NCBI RefSeq assembly: GCF_012034205.1
Contig: NZ_JAATEM010000032.1
Coordinates: 1 to 64,000 of the forward strand
DNA: 64,000 nt
Origin: Streptomyces composti
GTDB taxonomy: Bacteria; Actinomycetota; Actinomycetes; Streptomycetales; Streptomycetaceae
Reading direction: 5' to 3'
Shown in pieces: positions 32,065 through 41,157 of the stretch; position 1 is the stretch's first letter; the number at the start of each line of letters is the position of its first letter. The notes under the pieces are model-generated. The model was not told where the DNA came from and ran no database searches. It was given only the letters and a program-made list of their open reading frames with translations. The translations under genes and the position numbers were made by a program.

Positions 32065-32877
32065 ATGTCCCAGCCCGCCAAGTCCGCACGTACGCCCGCC
32101 ACGACCGAGCCGCCGGAGAGTGCCGCAGGCTCCCGCGCCGCCGCCCAGCGGCTGAAGATGCGCCGGGAACTCGCGGCCGCCGCGATGGAGCTGTTCGCGA
32201 CCAAGGGGTACGAGGCCACCACGGTCGACGAGATCGCGGCCGCGGCCGGGGTCGCCCGCCGCACCTTCTTCCGTCACTTCCGCTCCAAGGAAGAGGCGAT
32301 CTTCCCCGATCACGACGACACCCTGGTCCGCGCCGAGGCGGTGCTGAAGTCCGCTCCCCCGCACGAGCATCCGCTCGACACGGTGTGCCGCGGCATCAAG
32401 GAGGTCATGAAGATGTACGCGGCGCGGCCGGAGATCTCGGTCGCCCGGTACAAGCTGACCCGCGAGGTGCCCACGCTGCGCGAGGCGGAGATCGCGTCGG
32501 TGGCCCGCTACGAGCGGCTGTTCACCCGCTATCTCCTGGGCCACTTCGACGAGCACGCGCACCGCGACACGGTGGGCGACGACCCGCTGCTCGCCGAGGT
32601 CGCGGCGTCCGCGGTGGTCACCGCCCACAACCATGTGCTGCGGCGCTGGCTGCGGGCGGGCGGTCAGGGGGACGTGGAGGCCCAGCTGGACCATGCGTTC
32701 GCCATCGTCCGCAAGACCTTCGGCAGCGGCATCATGGCGGGCCGCCGTACCGCCGCGCCGGAGCAGCCGGCCGCCCGGACCTCGGGGCAGGGCGAGGTGC
32801 TGGTCACCGTGGCCCGCACGGACGCCCCGCTCGACGAGGTGATGCGGACCATCGAGCAGGCGCTCAAGGAGCGCTGA
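32065..32877 (+). CDS. TetR-family regulator
   Basis: A 270-residue TetR regulator. The N-terminal helix-turn-helix spans about residues 35-80, with AAMELFATKGYEATTVDEIAAAAGVARRTFFRHFRSKEEAI; the C-terminal ligand domain is not recognisable. It lies between the hydroxyacyl-CoA dehydrogenase and ccr on the same strand. I prefer ATG 32065 (TACGTT six bases upstream suggests a leaderless mRNA) over ATG 32047 and the much longer upstream open frame. A palindrome in the ccr promoter is a plausible target. The ligand may be an acyl-CoA, which is inference. Confidence 0.8.
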   Translation: MSQPAKSARTPATTEPPESAAGSRAAAQRLKMRRELAAAAMELFATKGYEATTVDEIAAAAGVARRTFFRHFRSKEEAIFPDHDDTLVRAEAVLKSAPPHEHPLDTVCRGIKEVMKMYAARPEISVARYKLTREVPTLREAEIASVARYERLFTRYLLGHFDEHAHRDTVGDDPLLAEVAASAVVTAHNHVLRRWLRAGGQGDVEAQLDHAFAIVRKTFGSGIMAGRRTAAPEQPAARTSGQGEVLVTVARTDAPLDEVMRTIEQALKER

Positions 32878-33000
32878 CCCAGGCTCCCGAGGAGCGCCGG
32901 CCGAGGCGTCCGAGAGACGCCGACCCGGCGTTTCGAGGAGCCCGACCCGGCCTCTCGAGGAGCGCCGGCCGGGCTCCGGGCGGTACCGTTCCGCTGTGAC

Positions 33001-33028
33001 AACGGCCACCCCACCGGGTGGCCGTTTT
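33001..33028 (+). terminator. rho-independent terminator after the TetR gene
   Basis: An 11-base-pair perfect stem, AACGGCCACCC paired with GGGTGGCCGTT, closes a CACC loop and is followed by TT from the TTTT run at 33025-33028. It separates the TetR unit from ccr, so ccr needs its own promoter. Confidence 0.8.
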
Positions 33029-33123
33029 GGCATGTCAGGGCCCGTTTTGCAGCCGCTCGCACCCCCGATTCGATCGATCATCGCTCATCTGTTACGTAAA
33101 GATTTCATCTGAGAGCAAGTTCT

Positions 33124-33165
33124 GGCACTCAGTGCCTTGCGGGGTGACACGCGGTGTCATAGCTT
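33124..33165 (+). promoter_or_regulatory. predicted ccr promoter with palindromic operators
   Basis: TTGCGG (33137-33142) and TAGCTT (33160-33165) are 17 bases apart, a fair -35/-10 pair. Their spacer holds TGACACGCGGTGTCA (33145-33159), a perfect 15-base palindrome. A second palindrome, GGCACTCAGTGCC (33124-33136), lies directly before the -35 box. Regulator binding to the first would block polymerase. The leader would run about 180 bases to ccr. Confidence 0.5.
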
Positions 33166-33312
33166 GAAGGTGTCCGGGGTGTCCCCGCGAGCCACTTCGC
33201 GTCCCGGACGCCTGCGTCACAGGCAACCTCCCGCGCCACAAAGCGCTGCCGAAGCACCACCGCCGAACCGACGGCACCACCCACAACCCTCAGCAGCACC
33301 GACGTAACCCTC

Positions 33313-33334
33313 AGCGCCCCTCCCTCAGGGCGCT
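33313..33334 (+). other. leader hairpin just before the ccr ribosome site
   Basis: AGCGCCC (33313-33319) and GGGCGCT (33328-33334) form a seven-base stem with an eight-base loop, ending seven bases before the GGAGG at 33342-33346. It could affect translation start or protect the mRNA end. No larger conserved riboswitch was recognised. Confidence 0.45.
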
Positions 33335-33352
33335 CTTCGCCGGAGGCAACAC

Positions 33353-34696
33353 GTGACCGTCAAGGACATCCTGGCCGCGATCCAGTCGCCCGACTCCACG
33401 TCGGAGGACTTCGCCAATCTGCCGCTCCCCGAGTCGTACCGCGCGATCACCGTGCACAAGGACGAGACGGAGATGTTCGCCGGCCTCTCCACGCGCGACA
33501 AGGACCCGCGCAAGTCGCTCCACCTCGACGAGGTGCCGCTGCCCGAACTGGGCCCCGGCGAGGCCCTGGTGGCCGTCATGGCCTCCTCGGTCAACTACAA
33601 CTCGGTGTGGACCTCGATCTTCGAGCCGCTGCCCACCTTCAACTTCCTGGAGCGCTACGGCCGCACCAGCGAGCTGGCCAAGCGGCACGACCTGCCGTAC
33701 CACATCATCGGCTCCGACCTCGCCGGCGTGGTGCTGCGCACCGGTCCCGGCGTCAACGCCTGGCGCCCCGGCGACGAGGTGGTCGCGCACTGCCTCTCCG
33801 TCGAGCTGGAGTCCTCCGACGGCCACAACGACACGATGCTCGACCCCGAGCAGCGCATCTGGGGCTTCGAGACCAACTTCGGCGGCCTGGCGGAGATCGC
33901 GCTGGTGAAGTCCAACCAGCTGATGCCCAAGCCGGACCACCTCACCTGGGAGGAGGCCGCCGCCCCCGGCCTGGTCAACTCCACCGCCTACCGCCAGCTG
34001 GTCTCCCGCAACGGCGCCGGCATGAAGCAGGGCGACAACGTGCTGATCTGGGGCGCCAGCGGCGGCCTCGGCTCCTACGCCACCCAGTTCGCCCTGGCCG
34101 GCGGCGCCAACCCGGTCTGTGTCGTCTCCAGCGAGGAGAAGGCCGAGATCTGCCGGAAGATGGGCGCTGAAATGATCATCAACCGCAGCGCCGAGAACTA
34201 CCGGTTCTGGAAGGACGAGCACACCCAGGACCCCAAGGAGTGGAAGCGCTTCGGCAAGCGCATCCGCGAGCTCACCGGCGGCGAGGACATCGACATCGTC
34301 TTCGAGCACCCCGGCCGCGAGACCTTCGGCGCCTCCGTCTACGTCACCCGCAAGGGCGGCACCATCACCACCTGCGCCTCCACCTCCGGCTACCTGCACC
34401 AGTACGACAACCGCTACCTGTGGATGTCGCTGAAGCGGATCGTCGGCTCGCACTTCGCCAACTACCGCGAGGCCTGGGAGGCCAACCGCCTGGTCGCCAA
34501 GGGCAGGATCCACCCGACCCTGTCCAAGGTGTACTCCCTGGAGGACACCGGGCAGGCCGCCTTCGACGTGCACCGCAACCTGCACCAGGGCAAGGTCGGC
34601 GTGCTCTGCCTGGCCCCCGAGGAGGGCCTGGGCGTGAAGGACCACGCCAAGCGCGCCAAGCACATCGACGCCATCAACCGCTTCCGGAACGTCTGA
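33353..34696 (+). CDS. ccr: crotonyl-CoA carboxylase/reductase
   Basis: A 447-residue crotonyl-CoA carboxylase/reductase, which uses NADPH and CO2 to make ethylmalonyl-CoA from crotonyl-CoA. It is a medium-chain dehydrogenase fold with a cofactor-binding WGASGGLGSYATQ. The CO2-binding residues known from the Kitasatospora enzyme (Asn81, Phe170, Glu171, His365) are matched by Asn81, Phe172, Glu173 and His367, a two-residue shift after the N-terminus. GTG 33353 follows GGAGG. It begins the core of the ethylmalonyl-CoA pathway, and ethylmalonyl-CoA is also a polyketide extender. Regulation: see the promoter entry. Confidence 0.95.
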   Translation: MTVKDILAAIQSPDSTSEDFANLPLPESYRAITVHKDETEMFAGLSTRDKDPRKSLHLDEVPLPELGPGEALVAVMASSVNYNSVWTSIFEPLPTFNFLERYGRTSELAKRHDLPYHIIGSDLAGVVLRTGPGVNAWRPGDEVVAHCLSVELESSDGHNDTMLDPEQRIWGFETNFGGLAEIALVKSNQLMPKPDHLTWEEAAAPGLVNSTAYRQLVSRNGAGMKQGDNVLIWGASGGLGSYATQFALAGGANPVCVVSSEEKAEICRKMGAEMIINRSAENYRFWKDEHTQDPKEWKRFGKRIRELTGGEDIDIVFEHPGRETFGASVYVTRKGGTITTCASTSGYLHQYDNRYLWMSLKRIVGSHFANYREAWEANRLVAKGRIHPTLSKVYSLEDTGQAAFDVHRNLHQGKVGVLCLAPEEGLGVKDHAKRAKHIDAINRFRNV

Positions 34697-34706
34697 GGGC
34701 CGGGGC

Positions 34707-36734
34707 ATGACAGAGCGTCAGAAGGACCGTCCCTGGCTCATGCGGACCTACGCCGGGCACTCGACCGCCGAGGCGTCCAACGAGCTGTACCGGCGCAACC
34801 TCGCCAAGGGCCAGACGGGTCTGTCGGTCGCGTTCGACCTGCCGACGCAGACCGGCTACGACCCCGACCACGTCCTCGCCCGCGGCGAGGTCGGCCGGGT
34901 CGGCGTGCCGGTGGCGCACCTCGGTGACATGCGCCGGCTGTTCCAGGACATCCCCCTGGAGCAGATGAACACCTCGATGACGATCAACGCCACCGCCATG
35001 TGGCTGCTGGCGCTCTACCAGGTCGTCGCCGAGGAGCAGGGCGCGGACATCACCAAGCTGCAGGGGACCACGCAGAACGACATCGTCAAGGAGTACCTGT
35101 CCCGCGGGACGCACGTCTTCCCGCCGGGACCGTCGCTCCGGCTGACGACCGACATGATCTGCTACACGGTCAACAACATCCCCAAGTGGAACCCGATCAA
35201 CATCTGCAGCTACCACCTGCAGGAGGCGGGCGCCACGCCGGTGCAGGAGATCGCCTACGCGATGTCCACCGCGGTCGCCGTGCTGGACGCGGTGTTCGCC
35301 TCCGGCCAGATCCCCGAGGAGCGCAAGGGCGATGTGGTCGCCCGCATCTCCTTCTTCGTGAACGCGGGCGTCCGCTTCATCGAGGAGATGTGCAAGATGC
35401 GGGCCTTCGGCCGCATCTGGGACAAGATCACCCGTGAGCGGTACGGCATCGAGAACCCCAAGCACCGCCGCTTCCGCTACGGCGTCCAGGTCAACTCCCT
35501 CGGTCTGACCGAGGCGCAGCCGGAGAACAACGTCCAGCGGATCGTGCTGGAGATGCTGGCCGTCACCCTCTCCAAGGACGCCCGCGCCCGCGCCGTGCAG
35601 CTGCCCGCCTGGAACGAGGCGCTCGGCCTGCCCCGCCCCTGGGACCAGCAGTGGTCGCTGCGCATCCAGCAGGTGCTCGCCTACGAGAGCGACCTGCTGG
35701 AGTACGACGACATCTTCGAGGGCTCGAAGGTGATCGAGGCCAAGGTGGAGCAGCTGGTCGCCGACTCGCTCGCCGAGATGCGGCGCATCGAGGAGATGGG
35801 CGGCGCGATGGCCGCCGTGGAGTCCGGCTACCTCAAGTCCCAGCTGGTCGCCTCGCACGCCGAGCGGCGGGCGCGGATCGAGTCCGGCGAGGAGAAGATC
35901 GTCGGCGTCAACATCTTCGAGGGCACCGAGCCCAACCCGCTGACCGCCGATCTGGACACCGCGATCCAGACCGTGGATCCGGCCGTGGAGGCCCGGGTGA
36001 TCGAGTCGCTGCAGAAGTGGCGCGACACCCGCTACCAGCCGCCGTACAACCACCCGCGCCCCTGCAAGGCGCTGGAGCGGCTGAAGGAGGCCGCCCGCGG
36101 CACCGAGAACCTGATGGAGGCCACCCTGGAGTGCGCCCGTGCGGGTGTCACCACCGGGGAGTGGGCCGGCGCCCTGCGCGAGGTGTTCGGCGAGTACCGC
36201 GCCCCGACGGGCGTCTCCTCCGCGCCGGTCGCGGTCACCGCCGAGGAGGGCACCGCGCTGGCCCGGGTGCGCCGCACGGTGGAGCTGACCGCCCGGGAGC
36301 TGGGCGTCGGCAAGCTGCGCTTCCTGGTCGGCAAGCCCGGCCTGGACGGCCACTCCAACGGCGCGGAGCAGATCGCCGTGCGGGCCCGCGACGCCGGGTT
36401 CGAGGTGGTCTACCAGGGCATCCGGCTGACCCCGGAGCAGATCGTGGACGCCGCGCTCGCCGAGGACGTGCACGCGGTGGGCCTGTCGATCCTGTCCGGG
36501 TCGCACGCCCAGCTGGTGCCGGACGTGCTCCAGCGGCTGCATGTGGCAGGCGCCACAGATATACCGGTGATCGCCGGTGGCATCATCCCCAGCGGTGACG
36601 CCGAACAGCTGCGGGCGGCCGGAGTGGCCGCGGTCTTCACCCCGAAGGACTTCGACATCACCGGGATCATCGGCCGCATCGTCGACGAGATCCGCAAAGC
36701 CAACAAGCTCGACCCCCTGGAGGTCCCCGCATGA
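34707..36734 (+). CDS. meaA: ethylmalonyl-CoA mutase (MeaA-type)
   Basis: A 675-residue adenosylcobalamin-dependent mutase, turning (2R)-ethylmalonyl-CoA into methylsuccinyl-CoA. The N-terminal barrel has the substrate-contacting YAGHSTAEASNELYRRN and ICSYHLQEAGATP; the C-terminal B12 domain has the DxHxxG ligand motif in KPGLDGHSNGAEQIA. It is one chain, unlike the MutAB heterodimer at 52.8 kb. ATG 34707 lies ten bases after the ccr stop. Position between ccr and the lyase gene makes the Ecm assignment much more likely than isobutyryl- or methylmalonyl-CoA mutase. Confidence 0.92.
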   Translation: MTERQKDRPWLMRTYAGHSTAEASNELYRRNLAKGQTGLSVAFDLPTQTGYDPDHVLARGEVGRVGVPVAHLGDMRRLFQDIPLEQMNTSMTINATAMWLLALYQVVAEEQGADITKLQGTTQNDIVKEYLSRGTHVFPPGPSLRLTTDMICYTVNNIPKWNPINICSYHLQEAGATPVQEIAYAMSTAVAVLDAVFASGQIPEERKGDVVARISFFVNAGVRFIEEMCKMRAFGRIWDKITRERYGIENPKHRRFRYGVQVNSLGLTEAQPENNVQRIVLEMLAVTLSKDARARAVQLPAWNEALGLPRPWDQQWSLRIQQVLAYESDLLEYDDIFEGSKVIEAKVEQLVADSLAEMRRIEEMGGAMAAVESGYLKSQLVASHAERRARIESGEEKIVGVNIFEGTEPNPLTADLDTAIQTVDPAVEARVIESLQKWRDTRYQPPYNHPRPCKALERLKEAARGTENLMEATLECARAGVTTGEWAGALREVFGEYRAPTGVSSAPVAVTAEEGTALARVRRTVELTARELGVGKLRFLVGKPGLDGHSNGAEQIAVRARDAGFEVVYQGIRLTPEQIVDAALAEDVHAVGLSILSGSHAQLVPDVLQRLHVAGATDIPVIAGGIIPSGDAEQLRAAGVAAVFTPKDFDITGIIGRIVDEIRKANKLDPLEVPA

Positions 36735-37747
36735 CCGCCCACCCGTCGCCCGCCGCCACCCCCGCCACGGGCGGCTCCGCCGCGCAGAACGCCTTCGACC
36801 GCCTTCGCCCCCGGCGTTCCTGCCTGGCGGTACCGGGCTCGAACCCGCGCTTCCTGGAGAAGGCCCAGGGCCTCCCCGCGGACCAGGTCTTCCTGGACCT
36901 GGAGGACGCCTGCGCGCCGCTCGCCAAGCCGGAGGCGCGGCACACCATCGTGAAGTTCCTCAACGAGGGCGACTGGACCGGCAAGACCCGGGTCGTGCGG
37001 GTCAACGACTGGACCACCGAGTGGACCTACCGCGACGTGGTGACCGTGGTGGAGGGCGCCGGCCAGAACCTCGACTGCATCATGCTGCCGAAGGTCCAGG
37101 ACGCCCAGCAGGTCGTCGCCCTCGACCTGCTGCTGACGCAGATCGAGAAGACCATGGGCTTCGAGGTCGGCCGCATCGGCATCGAGGCGCAGATCGAGAA
37201 CGCGCAGGGCCTGAACAACGTCAACGAGATCGCCCAGGCCTCCCCGCGCCTGGAGACCATCATCTTCGGCCCGGCCGACTTCATGGCCTCCATCAACATG
37301 AAGTCGCTGGTGGTCGGCGAGCAGCCGCCCGGCTACCCGGCGGACGCCTACCACTACATCCTGATGAAGATCCTGATGGCGGCCCGCGCCAACAACCTGC
37401 AGGCGATCGACGGCCCCTACCTGCAGATCCGCAACGTGGACGGCTTCCGCGCGGTCGCCCAGCGCGCCGCCGCGCTCGGCTTCGACGGCAAGTGGGTGCT
37501 GCACCCCGGCCAGGTGGACGCCGCCAACGAGGTCTTCTCGCCCTCTCAGGAGGACTACGACCACGCCGAGCTGATCCTGGACGCGTACGAGTACTACACG
37601 TCCGAGGCGGGCGGCAAGAAGGGCTCGGCGATGCTCGGCGACGAGATGATCGACGAGGCCAGCCGCAAGATGGCCCTGGTCATCGCCGGCAAGGGGCGCG
37701 CCGCCGGCATGCAGCGCACGTCGAAGTTCGAGATCCCGGAGGCCTGA
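36731..37747 (+). CDS. malyl-CoA/beta-methylmalyl-CoA lyase-like (HpcH/CitE)
   Basis: A 338-residue HpcH/HpaI/CitE-family aldolase. Family marks: SCLAVPGSNPRFLEKAQ, the metal-ligand LDLEDACAP, VRVNDWTTEW and FGPADFMASI. In the ethylmalonyl-CoA pathway this enzyme cleaves beta-methylmalyl-CoA to glyoxylate and propionyl-CoA and makes or cleaves malyl-CoA. The operon position supports that role; a thioesterase variant (Mcl2) is an alternative, though none is seen. It overlaps meaA by four bases (ATGA). Confidence 0.9.
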   Translation: MTAHPSPAATPATGGSAAQNAFDRLRPRRSCLAVPGSNPRFLEKAQGLPADQVFLDLEDACAPLAKPEARHTIVKFLNEGDWTGKTRVVRVNDWTTEWTYRDVVTVVEGAGQNLDCIMLPKVQDAQQVVALDLLLTQIEKTMGFEVGRIGIEAQIENAQGLNNVNEIAQASPRLETIIFGPADFMASINMKSLVVGEQPPGYPADAYHYILMKILMAARANNLQAIDGPYLQIRNVDGFRAVAQRAAALGFDGKWVLHPGQVDAANEVFSPSQEDYDHAELILDAYEYYTSEAGGKKGSAMLGDEMIDEASRKMALVIAGKGRAAGMQRTSKFEIPEA

Positions 37748-37752
37748 CCGTC

Positions 37753-38265
37753 ATGCAGTTCGGACGCACCTACGAGGAGTTCGAGGTCGGGGCGACGTAC
37801 AAGCACTGGCCGGGCAAGACGGTCACCGAGTACGACGACCACCTGTTCTGTCTCCTCACCATGAACCACCACCCGCTCCACATGGACGTCAACTATGCGG
37901 AGAAGACGACGGACTTCGGCAAGAACGTCGTCGTCGGGAACTACATCTACTCGCTGCTGCTCGGCATGAGCGTGCCGGACATCTCCGGCAAGGCGATCGC
38001 CAATCTGGAGATCGAGTCGCTCAAGCACGTGGCGCCGACCTTCCACGGCGACACCATCTACGGCGAGACCACCGTCCTCGACAAGTGGCCGTCGAAGTCG
38101 AAGAACGACCGCGGCATCGTCCACGTGGAGACCAAGGGCTACAAGCAGGACGGCACGCTGGTGTGCGTGTTCCGCCGCAAGGTGATGGTGCCGACCGAGA
38201 CGTACATCAAGGAGCGCGGCGGCGAGCAGCCGGGCCGCCCCGAGCTCAAGGAACAGGGGAAGTAA
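37753..38265 (+). CDS. MaoC-type enoyl-CoA hydratase (mesaconyl-CoA hydratase candidate)
   Basis: A 170-residue single hot-dog MaoC/hydratase-2 protein. The active-site motif appears as MNHHPLHMDVNYAEKT (the usual N-x-H-P-x-H-x-D pattern), and the C-terminal strand is typical. In this operon its best role is mesaconyl-CoA hydratase, forming beta-methylmalyl-CoA for the adjacent lyase. Known Mch proteins from proteobacteria are roughly twice as long with two hot-dog domains, so a homodimer would be needed here. ATG 37753 lies five bases after the lyase stop. Confidence 0.82.
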   Translation: MQFGRTYEEFEVGATYKHWPGKTVTEYDDHLFCLLTMNHHPLHMDVNYAEKTTDFGKNVVVGNYIYSLLLGMSVPDISGKAIANLEIESLKHVAPTFHGDTIYGETTVLDKWPSKSKNDRGIVHVETKGYKQDGTLVCVFRRKVMVPTETYIKERGGEQPGRPELKEQGK

Positions 38266-38268
38266 GCG

Positions 38269-39474
38269 ATGGCCCGTCTCGCCCAGACCGCCGGTCTGAC
38301 CGATGTTCAGCAGGAGATTCTCGCCACCGTCCGCGACTTCGTGGACAAGGAGATCATCCCGGTCGCCACCGAGTTGGAGCACCGTGACGAGTACCCGCAG
38401 CAGATCGTCGACGGGCTGAAGGAACTCGGCCTGTTCGGTCTGATGATCCCCGAGGAGTACGGGGGTCTGGGCGAGTCCCTGCTCACGTACGCGCTGTGCG
38501 TGGAGGAGATCGCCCGCGGCTGGATGTCGGTGTCCGGCATCATCAACACGCACTTCATCGTGGCGTACATGCTCAAGCAGCACGGCACGCAGGAGCAGAA
38601 GGAGTACTTCCTGCCGAAGATGGCGGCCGGCGACATCCGCGGCGCCTTCTCCATGTCGGAGCCGGGCCTGGGCTCCGATGTGTCGGCGATCACGTCCAAG
38701 GCGGTCAAGGACGGCGACGAGTACGTCCTCAACGGCCAGAAGATGTGGCTGACGAACGGCGGAACGTCCTCGCTGGTCGCCGTTCTGGTGCGAAGTGACG
38801 AAGGACACCCCGAGGGCACTCCGCCGCACAAGTCGATGACCACCTTCCTGGTGGAGAAGGAGCCGGGCTTCGGCGAGGTCCGTCCGGGGCTGACCATCCC
38901 CGGCAAGATCGACAAGATGGGCTACAAGGGCGTCGACACGACCGAGCTCATCATGGACGGCCTGCGCATTCCGGAGAATCGGGTGCTCGGCGGGGTCACC
39001 GGCCGAGGTTTTTACCAAATGATGGACGGCGTCGAGGTCGGCCGGGTCAATGTCGCGGCGCGTGGCTGCGGCGTCGCTCAGCGTGCCTTCGAGCTCGGTG
39101 TCCAGTACGCCCAGCAGCGTCACACTTTCGGCAAGCCGATCGCCCAGCACCAGGCCATTCAGTTCAAGCTGGCCGAGATGGCTACCAAGGTGGAGGCCGC
39201 GCATGCGATGATGGTCAACGCAGCACGCAAAAAGGACTCCGGGGAACGAAACGACCTCGAGGCAGGCATGGCGAAGTACCTCGCCAGCGAGTACTGCAAG
39301 GAGGTCGTGGAGGACGCCTTCCGGATCCACGGCGGCTACGGCTTCTCTAAGGAGTACGAGATCGAGCGCCTCTACCGGGAGGCCCCGATGCTGCTGATCG
39401 GTGAAGGCACCGCCGAGATCCAGAAAATGATCATTGGCCGCCGACTGCTCGAAGAGTATCGGTTCCAGGGCTAG
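38269..39474 (+). CDS. acyl-CoA dehydrogenase (methylsuccinyl-CoA dehydrogenase candidate)
   Basis: A 401-residue FAD acyl-CoA dehydrogenase. Signatures: FGLMIPEEYGGLG, the FSMSEPGLGSDV flavin loop, and HGGYGFSKEYEIERLYREAPML, in which the Glu before the Arg-bearing EIER matches the catalytic base of short-chain dehydrogenases. Operon position suggests (2S)-methylsuccinyl-CoA dehydrogenase, which makes mesaconyl-CoA. Proteobacterial Mcd carries a long N-terminal extension absent here, so the activity is inference from context. ATG 38269 follows GGGGAA in the short gap from the MaoC gene. Confidence 0.85.
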   Translation: MARLAQTAGLTDVQQEILATVRDFVDKEIIPVATELEHRDEYPQQIVDGLKELGLFGLMIPEEYGGLGESLLTYALCVEEIARGWMSVSGIINTHFIVAYMLKQHGTQEQKEYFLPKMAAGDIRGAFSMSEPGLGSDVSAITSKAVKDGDEYVLNGQKMWLTNGGTSSLVAVLVRSDEGHPEGTPPHKSMTTFLVEKEPGFGEVRPGLTIPGKIDKMGYKGVDTTELIMDGLRIPENRVLGGVTGRGFYQMMDGVEVGRVNVAARGCGVAQRAFELGVQYAQQRHTFGKPIAQHQAIQFKLAEMATKVEAAHAMMVNAARKKDSGERNDLEAGMAKYLASEYCKEVVEDAFRIHGGYGFSKEYEIERLYREAPMLLIGEGTAEIQKMIIGRRLLEEYRFQG

Positions 39475-39644
39475 ATGTCCGGATACGGGGTGTTTTCTTG
39501 GAGAACAGGATCACACCCCGTATGCACGTTTCTGGCGCTGACTCGGCTGCCTGGCTTACCCAGTTGCCGCCGGGAGCCGCTACGATCGCCGGAAAGCCGC
39601 CGTCCCCCGCAAGTGCGCGGCATCATCCGCTACGAAGGTCATCC

Positions 39645-40301
39645 ATGCCCCACAGCCAAAACTCTGCACCTCGCGACAGCCTCGCCGGCGTACGCCTCGC
39701 GCGCGGAGCATCGCCGTGGCTTCTGCCGACCGTCGCCACCGCAGCCGTCAGCCTTCTGCGTGCCCGCCGCTCGGGCGCGGCGAAGGCCATCGCCGTTCCC
39801 GCCACCGCGCTGGCGGCCGGGATGCTGTGGTTCTTCCGCGACCCCGAGCGCGAGATCGCCCAGGGCCGGGTCATCTCGCCCGCCGACGGTGTGGTGCAGA
39901 GCATCATGCCGTGGAAGGACGGCCGCACCCGAGTCGCCATCTTCATGAGCCCGCTCAACGTCCACGTGAACCGCGCGCCGCTGGCCGGCACGGTCACGTC
40001 CGTCGAGCACATCCCCGGTGGTTTCGTTCCCGCCTTCAACAAGGAGAGCGAGAACAACGAGCGGGTGGTGTGGCACTTCGACACCGAGCTCGGCGACATC
40101 GAGATGGTCCAGATCGCCGGCGCGGTGGCCCGCCGCATCGTCCCCTACGTGCCGCAGGCCACCAAGGTCGAGCAGGGCGAGCGGATCGGTCTGATCCGGT
40201 TCGGCTCGCGGGTCGACATCTACCTGCCCGAGGGCGTGGACGTCGCGGTCGAAGTCGGGCAGAAGACGGTGGCTGGGGTGACTCGCATTGACCGTGATTG
40301 A
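39645..40301 (+). CDS. psd: phosphatidylserine decarboxylase
   Basis: A 218-residue phosphatidylserine decarboxylase of the short, Actinobacterial/archaeal type. It makes phosphatidylethanolamine. The conserved RVISPADGVVQSI, HVNRAPLAGTV and FNKESENNERVVW segments are present. The self-cleaving Gly-Ser sits in LIRFGSRVDIYLP, where the Ser becomes the pyruvoyl cofactor. A hydrophobic helix near residues 28-65 should anchor it in the membrane. ATG 39645 is chosen from the GAAGG before it and family alignment; the open frame reaches 49 codons further back without ribosome-site support. pssA follows with overlap. Confidence 0.9.
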   Translation: MPHSQNSAPRDSLAGVRLARGASPWLLPTVATAAVSLLRARRSGAAKAIAVPATALAAGMLWFFRDPEREIAQGRVISPADGVVQSIMPWKDGRTRVAIFMSPLNVHVNRAPLAGTVTSVEHIPGGFVPAFNKESENNERVVWHFDTELGDIEMVQIAGAVARRIVPYVPQATKVEQGERIGLIRFGSRVDIYLPEGVDVAVEVGQKTVAGVTRIDRD

Positions 40302-41139
40302 TCCGGAGACTCAGGCCGGCTGGGTGCCGGAGGCCGACGAGGACGACGAGGAGGAGATGCCTCTCTCGCTGCGCCTGTCGATAGCGGACACCCTCACCCT
40401 GGGCAACGCCACCTGTGGCTTCATGGCGGTGTACTTCACCACCACCGGCATCCTGATCCCGCACCTCACCGGGAGCCAGGAGACCGGCATGGCCCGCCAC
40501 AGCGCGGCCACCGCGGTGATCCTGATGCTGTGTGCGGCGGTCTTCGACCTCTTCGACGGGCTGGTCGCGCGCAAGCTGCGCAGCTCGCCGATGGGTGCGG
40601 AGCTGGACAACCTCTCGGACCTGATCAGCTTCGGCCTGGCGCCGGCGTACTTCGTGCTGGTCTACGGCATGGTCGCGGACGACGCGCACCAGAGGGTGGC
40701 CGCGGTCGGGGCGATCGTGGTGCTGCTCGCGGTGGTCCTGCGGCTGGCGAGATTCTCCTGCGTGACGGTCAAGGACGGCACGTTCCAGGGCATGCCGTCG
40801 CCGTTCGGGGCGCTGACGGTCGTGTCGATCGTGCTGCTCGAGCTGCCGTTCGTGGCGACGCTGCTGGCGATCCTCGGCACCGCGTGGCTGATGGTGAGCC
40901 GCGTCGAGTACCCGAAGCCGCGGGGCCGCCTGGCGGTCGCCATGCTGACCTGGATCGTCCTGTCCATGGGCCTCCTGGCCGCCTGGGCCTTCGACGCCCC
41001 GAGCGGCCAGCTGCTCCTCCAGACCGGCTGCGCCCTGCAGCTGGTGATGGGTGCGGTGATCCCCCTGTTCGCCACGGCCCGCCGGGTGAACAACTTCCGC
41101 GACAACCGCCGCGAGGCCCGGGCAGCCCAGCTGCCGTAA
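40288..41139 (+). CDS. pssA: CDP-diacylglycerol-serine O-phosphatidyltransferase
   Basis: A 283-residue CDP-alcohol phosphatidyltransferase that makes phosphatidylserine from CDP-diacylglycerol and serine, feeding Psd. The family motif DG-x2-AR-x8-G-x3-D-x3-D reads DLFDGLVARKLRSSPMGAEL followed by DNLSD, in full. Six to eight membrane helices follow. The TTG start at 40288 overlaps the end of psd by 14 bases; the next in-frame start is GTG 40294. This pair is the usual psd-pssA operon of streptomycetes, here directly after the ccr operon. Confidence 0.92.
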   Translation: MTVIDPETQAGWVPEADEDDEEEMPLSLRLSIADTLTLGNATCGFMAVYFTTTGILIPHLTGSQETGMARHSAATAVILMLCAAVFDLFDGLVARKLRSSPMGAELDNLSDLISFGLAPAYFVLVYGMVADDAHQRVAAVGAIVVLLAVVLRLARFSCVTVKDGTFQGMPSPFGALTVVSIVLLELPFVATLLAILGTAWLMVSRVEYPKPRGRLAVAMLTWIVLSMGLLAAWAFDAPSGQLLLQTGCALQLVMGAVIPLFATARRVNNFRDNRREARAAQLP

Positions 41140-41157
41140 CCCCTCGCCGAGCACATC

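Larger units (their letters stand above)
32878..33352. other. 475-base region before ccr
   Basis: After the TetR gene come short repeats of CGAGGAGCGCCGG (about 32888 and 32955, with a variant at 32933), a rho-independent terminator (33001-33028), then palindromes, a predicted promoter and a leader with a hairpin before ccr (separate entries). No gene was found. Confidence 0.55.

Noticed and set aside
32878..33000. Small gene between the TetR gene and the terminator
   Set aside because: The stretch is made of short repeats with no ribosome site or plausible product.
33166..33352. Cobalamin riboswitch before ccr/meaA
   Set aside because: No GCCACTG-type B12 box or matching core was found; only a simple hairpin is seen.
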